The position numbers and the translations under genes are program-made. From assembly GCA_933228895.1 (NCBI GenBank), contig OW121846.1:113587336-113651335 (forward strand): a stretch of DNA of 64,000 nucleotides, written 5' to 3'. The notes under the pieces are model-generated. The model was not told the origin of the DNA and did no database searches. It was given only the letters and a program-made list of their open reading frames with translations. Position 1 is the stretch's first letter, and every line of letters begins with the position of its first letter. This DNA comes from Platycnemis pennipes. Lineage: Eukaryota > Arthropoda > Insecta > Odonata > Platycnemididae. Positions 44,018-56,764 of this stretch are shown one piece after another.

Positions 44018-47000
44018 CGTAGGCATTGGGTTTGTGTAGCTGAAGGAAATTTGAGATGTGTGTATGTCTCTTTGGAGGGACTCAAATGAGACACTTCCAA
44101 TGACTCCGTGGTGATGTCTGGACTACGGAATGAACGAGCTTTGTAGAGTGACTGGCTTGTGACAGGGATAGGATTTGGTGCTCTGGAAGTGCCCTTGCTT
44201 TTTGTCAATAGTGTATTTATTATTTTTATAGGTAAAATGCAAGGATTTCTGATGAGTAATTACATTTTATAAACAATTAAATGTTTTTATCTGTTCGTCA
44301 TGAATAGCTACTCATCAGTGTCAATCATGACCTGTTTTTGTCTAATTTTATTTTATCTAAGGATTTTTAATGGCAGTTATTCTTGGCTACATATCCTAAT
44401 AAGAAATTATTGAAACAGATATTTGTACCTTATCAGCAAGTCATGAATTTTCCACTTTTGTAATATATTTAATTCTGTTATTGGCCTTATATTATTGTAA
44501 ATGTCTTTGGCCATTGTCAAACTATAGTATTTTGTTGATAACATGTATTACTAATTTATTTTCACACATCATTACATATGTAAATTGTTAACTGTTTAAA
44601 AAATGTATTTGCATTCCTGGTAGCTCAGGCTAAATATTTTTGTAATAGTTTACATATGTTTCAAAATATCTATACATTCGAATAATGGCAATTTTCCAAA
44701 TATTATTTTATTATTGCTTGCCATCCCTTTGTTGAAAATTGGCAGTAATTTAGTTATTAAACTCATATAATGATTGAATTTTATAATTGTATATTAATAG
44801 CATCTTATAAAATTATTGTTACAACTGTATATAATTGCATGCTAAGCTTTTTTCCAGATATGGTAGATATTGTCTTTATGAATCTGAAAATGAAAATTCT
44901 GCACTTTATTGGTGCATAAATTGCATTTGTGTAACAATTACAAATCAGCTGACTTATTGATGGTTTCAAGTGATTATTGCAAGGACACCCCTTTGCCTGC
45001 ATTGAATGAAATTCATTGAATTAAGTTCTGTTTGATCTTTTAAAGCAGCTGCTAGTTTTCTTGGTTTTTTGTTGTTGATCATAATTTTGTTCGCATACTG
45101 TATACCTGCAGGTAGATACACGTGCATACAGACACATGTATGGATGATCTCTTATTTGGAATTCAAAACAAAAGTGTGAATAACTAAGTGTTATTTTACA
45201 AACATTTTTGTGAACCTTATTTTTCATGTCATGTGGTCACAATAACGGCTACTTAGCCATTAAAAAAAGATGCCTTAGGTCTGTTTGGCTGTTTATGTCA
45301 ACCCTGTGGGTTGCCAGTCGATGATATCATGCTTATCATCTAAGAAGAGTATCTTAATTAATAGTCTCCCTCTTTTTACCTGATCTTAGTATTTGTAACA
45401 AAGGATGCTAGAATAGTTTTCTACTGAATACTTCAGGCTGTGCGTATGTCCATCATTCATGCACATCTATTAATATAGTTGAAGTCCTATGTAAATTCCT
45501 TATGTATGAGGCATTTTTACAAAAGTATGGACCAAATTGTCATTAAGTCGGAACTAGTGAAGTCAAAGATAAACTGATTGAATACATTAGTACAATTTTA
45601 CTTCATTTTTATTCTAAGTCTCATATGTGTAAAAGTTGTTTTAGAATCTGGCACCAGGCATTTTATCATGCCTTAAGATTGAAATTATAAGGCCTCGGAC
45701 ATGAACCAGGTATCTACTGAGAAAGGGAAGTTGGAGCTCGATTGGAATTTCTGTCGGAGGCATATTTTAGAAATGTTGTGTGAAAGTGAAAAATTCTCAA
45801 AGAATAAAATAAATATTTTGTTCCGGGTTCATTTCATGGTACACTCCATTTCATGTAGTTGGGTGGATGTTGATGAATGTTAGTGTGCCAAATGTTCTGT
45901 CCTTCATGTTAGCCTGAAGAAGTATTCTAAAATTACCATTGTTAGACCATGTGCTGTTATAACTTCGGTAAGAAAATTTTGGCAATAATTTTAATGTTTT
46001 TAAAATCCCTAAGAAATCTATGGTTCATGTCCAGGCTAAGTTGAAATACATTTTCCTCAAATCTGGCTGCCTCCTATGGTCCCAATATTTTTTGAATGAG
46101 AAAATATAAGGGATAAAAAAAGGCATCCTTTATATATCATCTCAATATTACCATCGCAATACTTTTGTGTGCTCACTAAGTATTATTTGTATCTTTATTG
46201 TTATTTGAACAAAGATTTAATTTATAATGTATCTTTCTCCCAATGTAATGGAGGACTGGATCCCATTTATGTCGACAGTGCATCGTAACTGGTGGCCCGA
46301 CCCCCTGAAGCTTTATGTATGTGGGCAGATGATGTGCGGACAGCCCCTTGTACAAAAATCCATGTGCAATTGAAGCTGCCTATAAATGGTACTTCTACTG
46401 CCGTACCGCCACAACTTATTATTCAAATGTGTGCATTCGATGCTTCGTTAAAGATTCAGACTTCTAGGAAATAAAGTATGGTATAACCTGGAATATTTTC
46501 AATTATCACCTCACCATTGAATAGTACAAGCAACCATGAGGCCGAAGTGCCTTTCCAGAAAGCTCACCCATATCATCCATTCTTTTGGTCACAAGGTGAA
46601 CTGAATTGGAGAAACTTGAAGGATTGCTATATCAACCAATACTTACAAAAATCTTCGACTTGCACTTTGCCAGCCATCTGAACGTTTCTTCAATGTAACT
46701 ATTCTCCCACCGTTGTAACATAACCCCTTTTTCACATTCATCCCCCTATGAGAGGGAAAAGCTCTGGAGGCTGTTTAACATGATCATTGAAATTGTGTTG
46801 GCTGGTTCAAGAAAAATTGCATAGTGTTGGGCTTGTGAGGAAATTAACGCAACTGTGTGAACGCTTGTGTCCCTAATGAAACCTGTTCTCATGACAGATA
46901 GGGTTTATTTTTCTTTGCACATAAAGCATTATATTGGTGCGTCAAGGGGGCTGTACACATGGCTTTAGAAGGCCATTGTGGAGGCTTATACTGTTGTCAA

Positions 47001-47246
47001 TAGTGACTTAATTGATGTAGCTGAAATAGGAAGTTTGTATCTTCATAGAAAAAGCATTTCTTTTTGACTTTATTGCATATTTAAGGTATTTTAGTACACA
47101 AACTTTTAAGGGCTGTTATTTCCCTAATACCTCTCTTTATGCCTCTGTAAGAGTTGCCGTGAAAACAGCTTTAGCATGTTCTCTGAATTCATCTGAAAGA
47201 TTTTCCACACACAGCAAGTAAGATTGCAGCAGCGTTGCATTAAGTC
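44018..47246 (+). other. FCHo 3' UTR candidate and downstream AT-rich DNA
   Basis: No long open frame or recognisable element. Immediately after the stop the sequence is AT-rich as expected for a 3' UTR. ATTAAA occurs near 44275 and 44757; the first canonical AATAAA pair is at 45803-45813, another near 46469. The true cleavage site is unknown. Confidence 0.45.
45803..45813 (+). promoter_or_regulatory. candidate polyadenylation signal
   Basis: Two overlapping AATAAA hexamers lie here, the first canonical ones after the FCHo stop, followed by a T-rich stretch. Earlier ATTAAA variants are also possible. Confidence 0.3.
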
Positions 47247-47250
47247 TTAA

Positions 47251-47548
47251 CCATCTTAGTGCGGTGGGCCAATATATTGGCTTTTGCATCGGGTGAAAAG
47301 TGCGGTGGGCCAGTATATCAGCCCAATATCAATATATTGTTCAAATTTATGGCAATAACATTTATTTTTCAGTCACTTTTAAAAAATGTTGCCATTATTA
47401 GTTCAACTTAAGTAATGTAAAAAATAGCCTCATTTGGATATTTATAACAATAGCTTCATAATGTTTTTTTCCTTATGTGCTACACTTAATTAAATTAACC
47501 TCTGCATTTGTCACTAGTACCCTAGAAGAAAGGTTAACACTAAGAGGT
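47251..47548. mobile_element. piggyBac-like MITE, TTAA on both sides
   Basis: TTAA at 47247-47250 and 47549-47552; ends CCATCTTAGTG and CACTAAGAGGT are inverted repeats. 298 bp. Homologous (inverted) to 11916-12250. No coding capacity. Confidence 0.72.
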
Positions 47549-47737
47549 TTAAAGAACCTTAACTATGTTGCCAAGGCTGCTACAATGATGTGGCAGCATT
47601 GAAAGCAAGGAGTGTAGAGAACTGCATTATTGGATTAAAAGAATAAGGTTTCAATGGCGATGTTACTTAAGGCTATGGCAATGCTGTTTCTGCAACCTTT
47701 CTTTTGTGCATCTTAGCACCTGTATCATTACTGTGCA

Positions 47738-49457
47738 CAGTCAAGCCCACTTATATCAAAACCCGTTTCAGCGCAGTTCCTGTTATAACCTATTATCCGT
47801 AAAAAATGGTCATTTTATCATGTTATAAATCCCACTATTAACAAACTTTTATTAATCGGTGGTCCGTTTTTTTGGGCAATTGGTAACCCATTTCTTTCCG
47901 TACTGCCCCCCAGTTGTTTTTAACATATTTTGAGTATCGTCTGCAAGCTAAACTCAAACGAAGGCGTACATCTGATAATTTTCGACCATAAATACGCCCG
48001 CCCACCCCTTACTCTGGCTCCAATGAACGCACACCACGAAAGCCGTCGACGCTCCGTGATTACGGTCGAGTCAGGGTGGTCCGATGACAGGTATAAGGGT
48101 TGAGTGAGAGGTCGGGGTCAAGGTTGCTAGGTTGGAAAGAACAACTCCTATGGCTAGAGATTGACACAAATGTCTTGCGAAGAAAGAAGACGGATGAGAA
48201 GGGTATTTCTGGTGATTATAGCCATATGACAACGTTCTAATACGAGGCGAGGGTGTTGGGGACAGCGATTGGCTGCGAAACGTGCTGGCGTCAGGGTTTT
48301 CCACCCTCTTGACTTTCTGTTTTGCACTGCCATCGGACAACTTTCTGCCTTGAGCTCTTCCTGTGGCGCTGCCTTCAGTCTTTGGTCGCCAGCCGTCGCG
48401 TTAAGCAATACTGCGTAAGCTCGTGCCTGAACTTTCATCCGTTTCCCCTCGCCCTTAGTTGATGACTCAGTGACCTTGATGGCTCGGTAGTCGATCCTTC
48501 GCTGATACGACTTTGCCGCTGAATACGCCGTCTAATTTGCTCGTCCGAGGTAATTTCATTGGGTTGACAGATTGAAGTTGGAGACGTATGCAGCCATCAG
48601 ACGCGATCACGCGGAAAATAAAAACAAAATTAATATTTTCGGGTATGTTTCCAGTAATATAATAAGATTTATTTTCCATATCGCCATAATTTTCGCCGTA
48701 GATCGTTAAATTTACCGGCCTGCTCTCAGCCCATTTCCCTTAAGACTTTGCTACGATGATAAACTGCTGCATCATCATCCATCCCTGCTGGAAGTCCCTT
48801 ATCAGTTACGACCGCGAAAAAAAGTCATATGTCGCTCATTGCTTTCCCACACCCTAACTTCGGAGTTGGCCTCCAATAGAGGGGCTTGGGAGAGGGTAGA
48901 GAAGGGTAGGGGTCGAGCATCACGTCAAGGTCGGCGACGAACCCAAAATCCCTTAGCGCCACTGTCGTCCAACCAGAGCCTGGGAGAAGGAAGAGAGGGG
49001 AAGGCATCATTTATGGGGCGAATTGGCCGAACAAAAAGCTAGAAACGGAGCAGCCGAGATGCGAATGCACTCGAGAGATGTTTGATTGGGGGTAAACAGC
49101 TGCTGGCACGCAGCGCACCATAAACTTAAGCAAATATTCAAAATAGCTTGGCAAGACTTCAAAGTAACTTAAGCTCAAGAAACCGATACCTAAATCACAA
49201 TGGCTTTTAAATAGGCACTAAGTAACCATCGAAGTGCGCTGCCCCGGTGAATCGTTTCGAAATCAACGATACATTACGGCGTCACGGGACCTAATTCGAC
49301 TTCGAGTGACATATTAAGCGTATTTTGAATTATCCGCAGCATTACAGCAGTGACCTCTTAAATAGGACTCGGCAAAACTGGCCCACATTTTACGAAGCTC
49401 GGTTATTACGAAGCAAATATTCGGCCCCCTCAACTTCGTTACAAACGGGCTCGACTG
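47738..49457. mobile_element. pogo-like element with GC-rich interior
   Basis: Ends CAGTCAAGCCCACTTATA and, inverted, CAGTCGAGCCCGTTTGTAAC; right flank TA, left CA (decayed). Interior 48000-49080 is much richer in G and C than the surroundings, with short frames (for example 48340-48071 minus) that I do not recognise. Confidence 0.55.
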
Positions 49458-50054
49458 TATTAGAAAGTCTTGAGATTATGCAGCGTTGCAAAAAGAGCTG
49501 CAAATAAGAAAATCATCAGCCATGACCCGAACAACAATGGGGTCGTTTACCATATTTTTTTATTGCCGAATATTATAGAGTTTGTAAAATAAAAATACCA
49601 GTATTTTTCCGTTTTTTGATCCGTCAATTATTTCTCGAGTTATAAGCGGCGAAAAACTGATGTTTTTAACCCTTTCGGAAAAGTGAGTGTGGTGCAACCT
49701 CTGACGTTTATCGACTTCGTCCAAGCTCAACTGAGCCCGCGAAGCTACTTCGTCTTATCGCAAAGGGGGGGACACAGCTGGCTGGCAGAGCAGTCAAGGA
49801 CGGGAGGAAAATGACATGTATGTTATCACAGCAGCTTTTTCGGTGCGCGTCACCTTTTGCTTATTTACATTTTTTATTTATGAGTGAATGGTTGTGGTTA
49901 GAAGGTTAATTTTTTCACTAAATTTTTTTTTTCGTTTCTATCTAACAATTTCGTGCACAAAATTGCGATTTCGGTACCGAGTAAACGCCCCCATTCACTT
50001 CATCAACAGCAGGTAGGAGAGCAAGTCAAGCGGCTTTCTTGTACACTATAGTTT

Positions 50055-50290
50055 TACACTACATTATTTAAACTTTTCTATGGACCGCTAGAAAAAAGTT
50101 TAAATTGGGAAAAGGAGATTTTTTCAGTTTTACATGCATACTTACTCAGTATAGCATACTGATAAGAAACACTGACTGACTGCGGAAGCCTTCGTAGTGA
50201 TTAGAAGATGACTCGAGGGTTTCCGGTTTTTTCCGTGTCGTTTCATCCTGCTGGACAACAGTTTCGCTGGCCTCTTTCAGGTCCGAAGTA
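50055..50290. repeat. decayed copy of the 2833-4340 repeat
   Basis: Shares CGCTAGAAAAAAGTTTAAATTG and ACTCGAGGGTTTCCGG with 2833-4340 and 17556-17990 in pieces. Confidence 0.45.
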
Positions 50291-50372
50291 AAGGAAATTT
50301 TACATTGGAAGAATATATGGTGTGAAGATATACTTTTTATCATTTACTTAACTTTTGTCATTTACCATATCA

Positions 50373-50930
50373 TTACTTATTACCTTTTAATAAATCATTG
50401 TGTGGTAATTTGGGCTGAAAGTATCCTATAACGCATATAACATCAAGTTTGGAATTTGAAGGCATTTCGCCGATATGATACATATTTGCGGGTGTCTTGT
50501 GTCGCCTTTCTTCATTCTTTATGTACTTTAATGCAAACCTATTTTTCAGCCTTTTTAGCTTTTCGTCCATAGGGAGCAAAAGTTCCAAAAATCCCCAAGT
50601 TACCCAATCATCATCATCGGCCAATCTCTTCATATTGACGTAACTCCTCTCCTTTAAATCCTTCAAAACTTGCTCCATATATCTCATACAAGGCATGGCT
50701 TTTCCATTCTTCCTCTTTACTTTTCCTTCAAAGATTGTCTTCATCAGGCCATCGTGTCTTAAGATATGGCCCATTAAGTTTTCTCGTCTTTTTTCAGGGT
50801 TTTCAGTAGATATCTCTTTTCTCCCTCTCTTCGATCTTAAGGTTTCTTCGTTTGTCACTCGGACTCGCTCGGTAACTTTACCAGTAACGTCTTCCCGATT
50901 CTCTTCCTTCCCTCTTGATCACAAATGAAA
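50373..50930 (-). pseudogene. LINE reverse transcriptase C-terminal remnant
   Basis: Minus strand VTNEETLRSKRGRKE, then RRENLMGHILRHDGLMKTI, FEGKVKRKNGKAMPCMRYME and YVNMKRLADDDDW. This is the tail found after the RT in many animal LINEs (GHILRH-x-L, EGKVxGKxGRGRPR, RLADDRxxW). The RT core is absent, and the G-R-G-R-P block is degraded. Confidence 0.72.
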
Positions 50931-51155
50931 AGCATCTACATAGTAGCTCTCACTTAATGCAAATTGACATCGTTGCTAGTCTTGCTTTCCCGCTTGCTTG
51001 ATTCTTGATGCCCCGAGTGCTTGATTTCTTGCGTCGAATGGCTCTTCTACACAATGATCGCCTTCTGAAGGTAGTGTGAGAGACTGTAAAAGTGAAGTTA
51101 ACTATGGGTGAAAAAAATATCAAGGCGGTGAGTGATATTGAGTTATGAAGATCAT

Positions 51156-51298
51156 GACAAAATAATTAACCTGGAACAAAAGCTAAAAGAGATCGAATGC
51201 TTTGAAAATGGAGAGCGTCAAAGTGATATTGCGAGTAAATTTATACTCACCACACCACAGTTGGTACCATCATTTTGAACAGAGGCAAAGTTAAAGTA
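51156..51298 (+). pseudogene. pogo/Tigger transposase HTH remnant
   Basis: Reads LEQKLKEIECFENGERQ, SDIASKFILT, then after a frameshift TVGTIILNRGKVK. The pattern LExKLxxIxxxExGxxxxDIAxxFxLTxxTVxTILxxRxK is the N-terminal CENP-B-type helix-turn-helix of pogo-like transposases. No DDE domain found. Confidence 0.6.
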
Positions 51299-53501
51299 TG
51301 GTTCTTCTTCCATGGTTAAAACGTCTGTGACACCAGCCACGGTGACATGAGCGAAATGGCTACACGTTAATGACACAGCTAACGCTCAGCTACATTTTCA
51401 ATATCCCCTCTTTTGAACTTAATTACATGAAAATGTGAGTAATATTTACTTTTTTAATACAAGTTGCATTTCGTACGTACGATACACACTTAGCGTCTAA
51501 ATAAGAGCACCCTTATAATGTGTACCAACGTAAATCCTATCTGTGGTCATGTCTAGAGGAATTAATGTATTTTAGTTTATTTTTTTCGAAATATTTTAGT
51601 GGTCTTTGCCCTTAATAACTAATGTTGAGAACGAATTCCATTTGTGCGACTTCCAATTTGTTGTAACCAACGAGTGTAGGGAACTGAAAGTGTAGTTCTC
51701 TACTCTCCTTGGTTGTAACAAACCGCGAGTAGTCCTCGAGTAAATAGTTCCACCCTTTAGTCGCTAGATGTCAGCCTACCCGAACGAAAAAATGAGAACT
51801 CCCCTCCGGGAGGGAATTTTAAAGGAAAGGAGTGCAAGGAAAGTTTAATTGAGAGAAAACTACTTTAAGAAGGTGTATAGTATCCTTAAATCAATATCCA
51901 ATTTAAATTATTATAACTACTAGTATTTTCGAAGCTTGTAATTGAACTTTATACAATGAACTATACATATTTTACCAACCATATCAATGTTGTTGGGAAC
52001 GCATCCTTATCTTACCACTGTTAAAATTGTCTCGATTTACGCAAATTCAGTTAGCACAAATACCACCAAGAACGCATTCCTTGCGGTTACCTGTATGTCA
52101 GGAAATACTAGGATTAATTTTTTCTTCATAAGGGGCTGGCTAGCTACCGTGTTTGTGAAAACTGCATAAAAAGTCCATTTCCTTGGATATACATGTGCGC
52201 TGGCAAAAAAAAAGTTTGCTCACTCTCACAAAATGCCTAAGCCATCGACAATGAAAAGTAAAAAAAATATCAATCTGGCAACACCGAAGTTGTCCCTCGT
52301 TTTTGACGCCTTGTTTGAGCGTAACTTGCATTGGCGAACATATATTAAAAACTTAGGCAGATCAGTGCCGTCTTATGGTCACCATTTTACTCCTCATTAA
52401 TATGCTCAACTAATATCAGTTTTTGAAAAATGACATATGCTCGGGATAAGAAAATAATGCTCCTCTTCAGCTCCATAAAGTGCATGTAATTTTCAACTGC
52501 GATTTATGGACAAAGTAGTACTGGATTGGGGTTTCTGTTGACAAATATATATATAGCATAATTTTTATTACAGCTAACCAAAAGATGGAAAAACCATTTT
52601 CTTTTACGATTAACCCTCATTAAATTGGGGTGTCGATGTTACAACAAAGCCTAAATCACGTGTAGAAAGTTGCGAATTCACGTGTGACCCGAAAAAGATT
52701 TGATCTTTGAGAATGAAAGGGATGGAGAGATGGTTTAGCAGACTGAAGAGAGTAATGAGTTCGATGGAGACGAGTATGTCCCCTCCCATTCTTCTCCACG
52801 GCGCAGAAGAAAATGAAAGTTAACTCCTGGTGGTCTCGAAAGAAAGCACTGCTACGGTTAGAATTAATTCAGCACAACTTCCTATTATCACCAACAGGAT
52901 ACAGCTTCATCGCTACGTGAGGCAGATCATGGAACCCGATGCTTACATGGGCGGAGAAGTATAAAGATTTACGTGCTTACTATTGCTTTGCTCACTTTGC
53001 ACGTATTACATTTTTTTCAATTTTTTATTTTTCAATGCCTTTTAAGACAGAATCTAGTTTAACGGAATCTTTGTATCATTTTCTGTAATTTCTTAATTCG
53101 ATCCTAAGAAAACTAAGACGCAGTCCCAACAGATGACGAATATGTTCTGGTGACACAGCAAATACCGCAGCTTTTATTAAAAACTTTTGCGAGGAGCATT
53201 AGGTATTCAATTTAACTTTCGAGAATATTTGATTCTGACAACGCGGGACGAAGTAGTGGAAACCGGGATTGACCCATCAAATCCGTGTGAATTTGCTATA
53301 AAGTATAAAAACCAAAGTGCTACTTTCCTTTTGTCCTAAAATTGCTGTTATTACTTTGACCTCCGTCGCTTTCAAACTAAGCACGAAGTATGTATCCTTT
53401 ATTAAATAAACTTAATTTAATGTTAACGCTATAAGCTCTAACCACAGCGATTCTCCTTACCAAATGAACTAACATTAGTGTTCCCAACTATCCCGAATCC
53501 T

Positions 53502-53670
53502 ATCATCTACGCAATACCCTGCAAGCCAACGCGAGGGTGTGTAGCAGGGGGAATCCTCTGTCCCTTGTTTCCTTTCCCATTAATCTAATGGCTGGTGAGC
53601 TAACACACCTTGCCACACGCCCCTGCGGCGGCTCGCAGGGTATTGTGTAAAAGTAGAAGAAGAAGTTTCG
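53502..53670. repeat. two LINE-like 3' ends in inverted orientation
   Basis: CATCTACGCAATACCCTGCA (53505-53524) and GCTCGCAGGGTATTGTGTA (53631-53649) are inverse copies of the 3' motif also at 3073-3096 and 56289-56318. Confidence 0.5.
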
Positions 53671-53713
53671 CAGTGAGAAGGGATCCTCGTCCGGGCGGTT
53701 CTCTCTTAGCTGT

Positions 53714-53760
53714 TAGCCAGAGATTGTGACGTCATGAAATGACGTCACAATCTCTGGCTA
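53714..53760. repeat. perfect 22-bp inverted repeat, 3-base loop, two CRE-like cores
   Basis: Arms 53714-53735 (TAGCCAGAGATTGTGACGTC..) and 53739-53760 are exact reverse complements around GAA. Each has TGACGTCA, the CREB/ATF site. Confidence 0.9.
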
Positions 53761-54607
53761 TTGTGAAAATTCGTAATTTAAACGCTAATTACTTAGCCTA
53801 TAGGCCACGTGGGGTCGTAAAATTGCATAATTTATTTTTTCTCTGGAAACTATTAATGTAGTAAGTATGAATCAAATCTGTTGTTAACACCTTGTGAATG
53901 TTTATCGTCAGAGCGGAAGCCGTGGCTTCCGTTAACTTCCGCTAACTTATAAATCTGCCCAGTTTAGTAAACGAAAGCGAGCTAATGAAACACATTAGCC
54001 TTCGGATTTGGAAGTCCAAAGACCTCCTAGTCTAAAGTATTGAGAAAATAATTGCCACACACTATTTAAGATCATCTTTAGCATTCGAGTGCATTTGCGA
54101 GACCATGCTGCAACTCTTTTAACCATTTTAGTTTCATTTCTCTCTACTGGAACTGGAGTTTTCGTGATTCTCGTCCTGAACTAATGAGAATGCGACATTT
54201 TGTACTCATTGCCCAAAAAAGTAAGAACTCTCTCGCTCAGAGACAAATACAAATATCTAATGGATAGAACAAGAAAAATGGATAGGTAACGCATAACAGG
54301 ACGAACACAAATCAGGTGGTGAAGATGGAGTCAAGTCAGATCACACCAGAAAATAGTTTGACGCAGCCGGGAATTGAAATACAGACCTCCGAATTTCAGG
54401 TTCTAGATACTCTTCTCTATCCTGTATCAACACAGTTCCTTCCCAGAAAAAAAAAATCAGTTTACCCTCTGGTGCGCATTTTCCATCCAAGGTCGCGGTT
54501 ACCTTCGGATAGCACGCTGAAGAGAAATTTACTTCATTTTTTTATTGAAAATCTTTTACGGCAGAGTTTCTCACTTCCAGTTTCATCATCATCATTGGTC
54601 AACAATC

Positions 54608-55205
54608 CTAGGATTGGTTTGACACAGCTTTCCACTCGATTCTTCTATCGGCCAACCTTTTCATTGTGACGTAATTCTTCTCTTTTACATTCTTCACAAC
54701 CTGTTCCATGTATCTCATACGAGGCCTGCCTTTTCCAATCTTCCCGTTCACTTTTCCCTCGACGATAGTCTTCTTCAGGCCATCGTGTCTCAAGATATGG
54801 CCGATTAAGTTTTCCCTTCTTCTTTTTAGAGTTGTCAGCAGACTTCTCTTTTCTCCTACTCGTCTTAGCACTTCCTCGTTACTTACTCGGTCGATCCATT
54901 CTTCTGTAGCACCACATTTCAAATGCTTCTACCCTTTTCTTCTCCGCTGCTGTCAACGTCCATGATTCACTGCATTAAAGAAAAATGCTCCAGATGTATG
55001 TTCTGATGGACTGTTTCCTTACTTCTATGCTTGTATTTCCTGCTGTAAGTAGATACTTCTTTTGAAAGAATGCCCTCTTAGCCTGGGCTATTCTACTTAC
55101 TATTTCTTTCTTGCTTCATCCATCGTTGGTTACTCGGCTTCCTAGGTAACAGAACTCTTTAACCTCTTCAAGTTTTTGTTTTCCTATTCCACTTCCAGTT
55201 TAACA
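54608..55205 (-). pseudogene. LINE reverse transcriptase fragment, stop-interrupted
   Basis: Minus strand, 5' to 3': KLEEVKEFCYLGSRVTNDG, stop, KKEIVSRIAQAKRAFF, RKQSIRTYIWSIFL, stop, ESWTLTAAEKKRVEAFEMWCYR, a shift, VSNEEVLRRVGEKRSLL, RRENLIGHILRHDGLKKTI, GKGRPRMRYMEQV and MKRLADRRIEWKAVSNQS. This is the palm-to-tail region (YLGS...AKxAF...WTL...E MWxxRR) of the same LINE type as 50373-50930, better preserved. Several stops and shifts: dead. Confidence 0.82.
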
Positions 55206-55779
55206 CGCAGAAAAACGTACAGTTCCTGATTAAACCCACAAGTAAATGGAATTTGAGGACACCTTGAATGACATGCAAGAATTCAAAGAAGATAGCTTGT
55301 GGTGATGTGAAGTGGTGGAGCACTTACTTTCTGTCAATTTTTATAAAACCAGGCTTAAACTTTGCAGTAAAACTCAGTCAAGTGTTTACTTCAATACACG
55401 AGATTAGGCGAATGTGTAATGATGAAAAATCTGGAAATCTAGCAAATATTCCCCATATTACGGCCGGCTTGCGATAACGGACTCACCTGAATATAGAGCC
55501 AGTAGGAGATAGGATTTCTATGATTGATGGAAAAATGCCGCGGTTCGTGTCTCCGTGTGCCTATTTGTCGTTTATGGTGCACAGTGCACAAAATGTATGA
55601 TGGCATGAAAAATTAACTGGGAAAGATTCGACTCCTGGATTAGAAATCACGTATTGATTGTTGTAATCATTTAGCGTGCATTAATTTTTAAAAAAATCAC
55701 TCCGCTAATAACGTATACATACTTAAGGAAGTTAATAGGCATGCACAGCAATGAAAACCACCAAAAACGATAACAGCTT

Positions 55780-56318
55780 CAAGAGAAGAGACTAGTACGA
55801 GACTTGAACGTGCGCAGCGAAAATCGGCAAGATTTGTAAAGGGACGGGACGAGAACTATATTAGCGCAACCAGTCAATTAAATGAACTAAAATGGGAATC
55901 TATGTCAAATCGTAAATTCCAAGATAATATTTTCACTAATGACGTTAAAAATATTTTGCGAACTCCAACTTGCTATGGTAGACTGGGCCATAATAAAAAA
56001 ATAGAGAAATTGATTGCCAAACTGACAGATTCAAAATGTCCTTCTTTCCTAGTATAGTTAGGTTTATGAATAACTGTAAATATACGCAACGACAAAAATA
56101 CGAATGTATCATTGGATGGCGATTAAGTTAAACCAACTAACAGTATGTTTTGCATGCTTCCTTGTCTATTTGTTATATTTTTTAAATGTTAGGTTTAGAC
56201 TAGAATATAATTAGGTACAAATCCTTTTTTATGCATGATATGTAATGCGTTTGGTGTGAATTCACCCCCTGCCATGCACTTTTATGGTAGCTTGCCGGGT
56301 ATTTTGTCGATGTAGATG
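55780..56318 (+). mobile_element. 5'-truncated LINE 3' end (jockey-like)
   Basis: Frame from about 55797 reads RLERAQRKSARFVKGRDENY, SQLNELKWESMSNRKFQ, and CPSFLV then TAG at 56056-56058. This is the LExxQRKxARFV...LxxLxWexLxxRR end of jockey-type ORF2. The 3' UTR ends GCTTGCCGGGTATTTTGTCG followed by GATGTA repeats near 56310. Confidence 0.72.
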
Positions 56319-56434
56319 TAGCAAGTGCCATGCGCCCCTGCCTGTATGGTCATATTCGAAGAGTATGAGTTCCCTTCTGGGGAGAAGTAAAGAGAAACAC
56401 ATTTGGAAGAGCTTAATATTCTCTAAAGAACTTC

Positions 56435-56764
56435 CTGGGGATCGGGTTGGTGTGGTGGCTAGAGTACTGGCCTCCAATCCTGAGGGCCCGGGTTCGATTC
56501 CCGGCAGTGGCGGATTTTTCAGTGGAAAACCGGTCCCCACTTGAGTGTTTCGGTCCCACTCGGACATTTCAAGTTCAGTACTCCGTCCGTCGGATAGGAC
56601 GTTAAGCCGTGGTTTCCTTGGCGCCTTCCGTTAACTAATGCCGACTCCGGATTTCTCTCCACCCTTCCTCTGTTCCCTGAAAACTCCTACCATTACCCAA
56701 TTACCCGCCTATCCTAAAATGGCGCAAATGATGTCAGCTGTCGGTCGACTCCCCTAAATAACCA
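56435..56764 (+). mobile_element. full-length tRNA-derived SINE
   Basis: Flanked by TCTAAAGAACTTC (56422-56434) and TCTAAGGAACTTC (56765-56777), 12 of 13 identical. Head 56439-56512 has a polymerase III A-box-like GGTGGCTAGAGTACTGG and a perfect B-box GGTTCGATTCC. A 250-bp tRNA-unrelated body follows, with CGTCGGATAGGACGTTAAGC. Different family from the 11-kb and 13-kb SINEs. Confidence 0.82.

Noticed and set aside
48071..48438. Minus-strand frames of 89 and 94 codons
   Set aside because: GC-rich interior of a TIR element, overlapping frames, no domain.
56262..56567. 101-codon minus frame
   Set aside because: It is the translation of the tRNA-SINE and LINE tail.
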